Of a DNA stretch of 6,506 bases, positions 6,023 through 6,506 are shown in pieces. The translations under genes and the position numbers were made by a program. The notes beneath the pieces were generated by a model that was not told where the DNA came from, did no database searches, and saw nothing but the letters and a program-made list of their open reading frames with translations. The DNA is from Planococcus sp. (in: firmicutes) (GTDB lineage: Bacteria > Bacillota > Bacilli > Bacillales_A > Planococcaceae), in NCBI GenBank assembly GCA_030147225.1, contig JASLAI010000104.1:1-6506 (forward strand). The letters are read 5' to 3'. How positions within the stretch are numbered: the first letter of the stretch is position 1; every line of letters begins with the position of its first letter.

Positions 6023-6506
6023 GCAAAAATTGCAACTTTAATTACAGACATGTTCGAAGATGTGGAATATACAGATCCATCGAAAGCATTTAATGATGCG
6101 GGTCATGAAGTTTTCACTATTGAAAAAGAAGCAGGCAAAGAAGTTACAGGCAAACAGGGAGAAGCTGTTGTCACCATTGATAAAGGAATCGATGATGTCA
6201 GCCCGGAAGATTACGATGCTTTGTTCTTGCCTGGCGGATTCTCTCCAGATCAATTGCGTGCCGATGACCGCTTTGTGGAATTCACAAAAGCTTTCATGGA
6301 TGCAAAAAAACCAGTTTTTGCAATCTGTCATGGCCCTCAATTATTGATTACAGCAAAAGCGCTGGAAGGCCGTAAAGCGACAGGCTTTAAATCGATTCAA
6401 GTCGACATGGAATATGCAGGTGCTACAGTAGTTGATGAAGAAGTGGCCGTGTGCCAGGATCAGCTAGTAACAAGCCGCCAGCCGGATGATATTCCAGCGT
6501 TCAACC
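6020..6506 (+). CDS. yfkM: General stress protein 18-like DJ-1/PfpI family protein, 3' end cut by window
   Basis: A total of 162 codons are visible before the window ends; from memory of B. subtilis YfkM (GSP18), only about ten residues are missing. The family has a class I glutamine amidotransferase-like fold and includes PfpI-type proteases, glyoxalases and deglycases; the activity of this member cannot be read from sequence. The N-terminus MAKIATLITDMFEDVEY holds the conserved acidic residue E13, and AGKEVTGKQGE follows at 38-48. LFLPGGFSPDQLRADDR (68-84) and the nucleophile elbow FAICHGPQLL (100-109) come next, with C103 the likely nucleophile and H104 beside it. LVTSRQPDDIPAFN (149-162) is the family's C-terminal signature. 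The gene is probably sigma-B controlled, although reading from the trp operon may also reach it because no terminator intervenes. Confidence 0.93.
   Translation, partial: MAKIATLITDMFEDVEYTDPSKAFNDAGHEVFTIEKEAGKEVTGKQGEAVVTIDKGIDDVSPEDYDALFLPGGFSPDQLRADDRFVEFTKAFMDAKKPVFAICHGPQLLITAKALEGRKATGFKSIQVDMEYAGATVVDEEVAVCQDQLVTSRQPDDIPAFN

Noticed and set aside
6060..6347. 95-codon plus-strand frame inside the GSP18-like gene
   Set aside because: It is out of frame with the GTG-started GSP18-like protein, which carries all the family motifs.
1..6506. CRISPR array, transposon, tRNA or rRNA genes
   Set aside because: No regularly spaced direct repeats, transposase motifs, tRNA cloverleaf or rRNA sequence was seen on either strand.

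Overview
The window looks like Bacillales (low-GC Gram-positive) chromosome. It has strong AGGAGG-type Shine-Dalgarno sites, a tRNA-sensing T-box leader, a sigma-A promoter and a sigma-B-like promoter. Its last two proteins resemble, from memory, B. subtilis YxlJ and general stress protein 18 (YfkM). A Planococcaceae-type genome (Planococcus, Sporosarcina or a relative) is my best guess; this is inference, with no database behind it. All recognised genes are on the + strand.

Layout. 1-474: the C-terminal half of a CaiB/BaiF (alpha-methylacyl-CoA racemase-like) CoA transferase, which ends early and may be frameshifted. 506-612: a palindromic intergenic element resembling dispersed Bacillales repeats. 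617-645: a sigma-A promoter. About 652-1016: a long untranslated leader. It starts with a hairpin, continues with a purine-rich stretch of (G/U)AG triplets mostly five bases apart (similar to a TRAP target), and ends with a complete T-box riboswitch. The T-box specifier codon is UGG (Trp), and its antiterminator and intrinsic terminator are mutually exclusive.

1017-5339: a tryptophan operon in the order trpD, trpC, trpF-trpB, trpA. The junctions D/C, C/F and B/A are ATGA stop/start overlaps. The F/B junction has no stop, so TrpF and TrpB read as one 598-residue chain. trpE and trpG are not between the leader and trpD, so this operon supplies only the steps from anthranilate to tryptophan. Chorismate-to-anthranilate must be encoded elsewhere, or anthranilate must come from another source.

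5360-5950: a YxlJ-type alkyladenine DNA glycosylase gene, 20 bases after trpA with no terminator between, so it is probably carried on the trp transcript. 5951-6019: a short gap with a sigma-B-like promoter. 6020-6506: the start of a GSP18-type DJ-1/PfpI stress protein gene, read from GTG and cut by the window end.

The most notable points are the possible pairing of a TRAP-like (G/U)AG array with a Trp T-box in one leader, the in-frame TrpF-TrpB fusion, and the operon starting at trpD.
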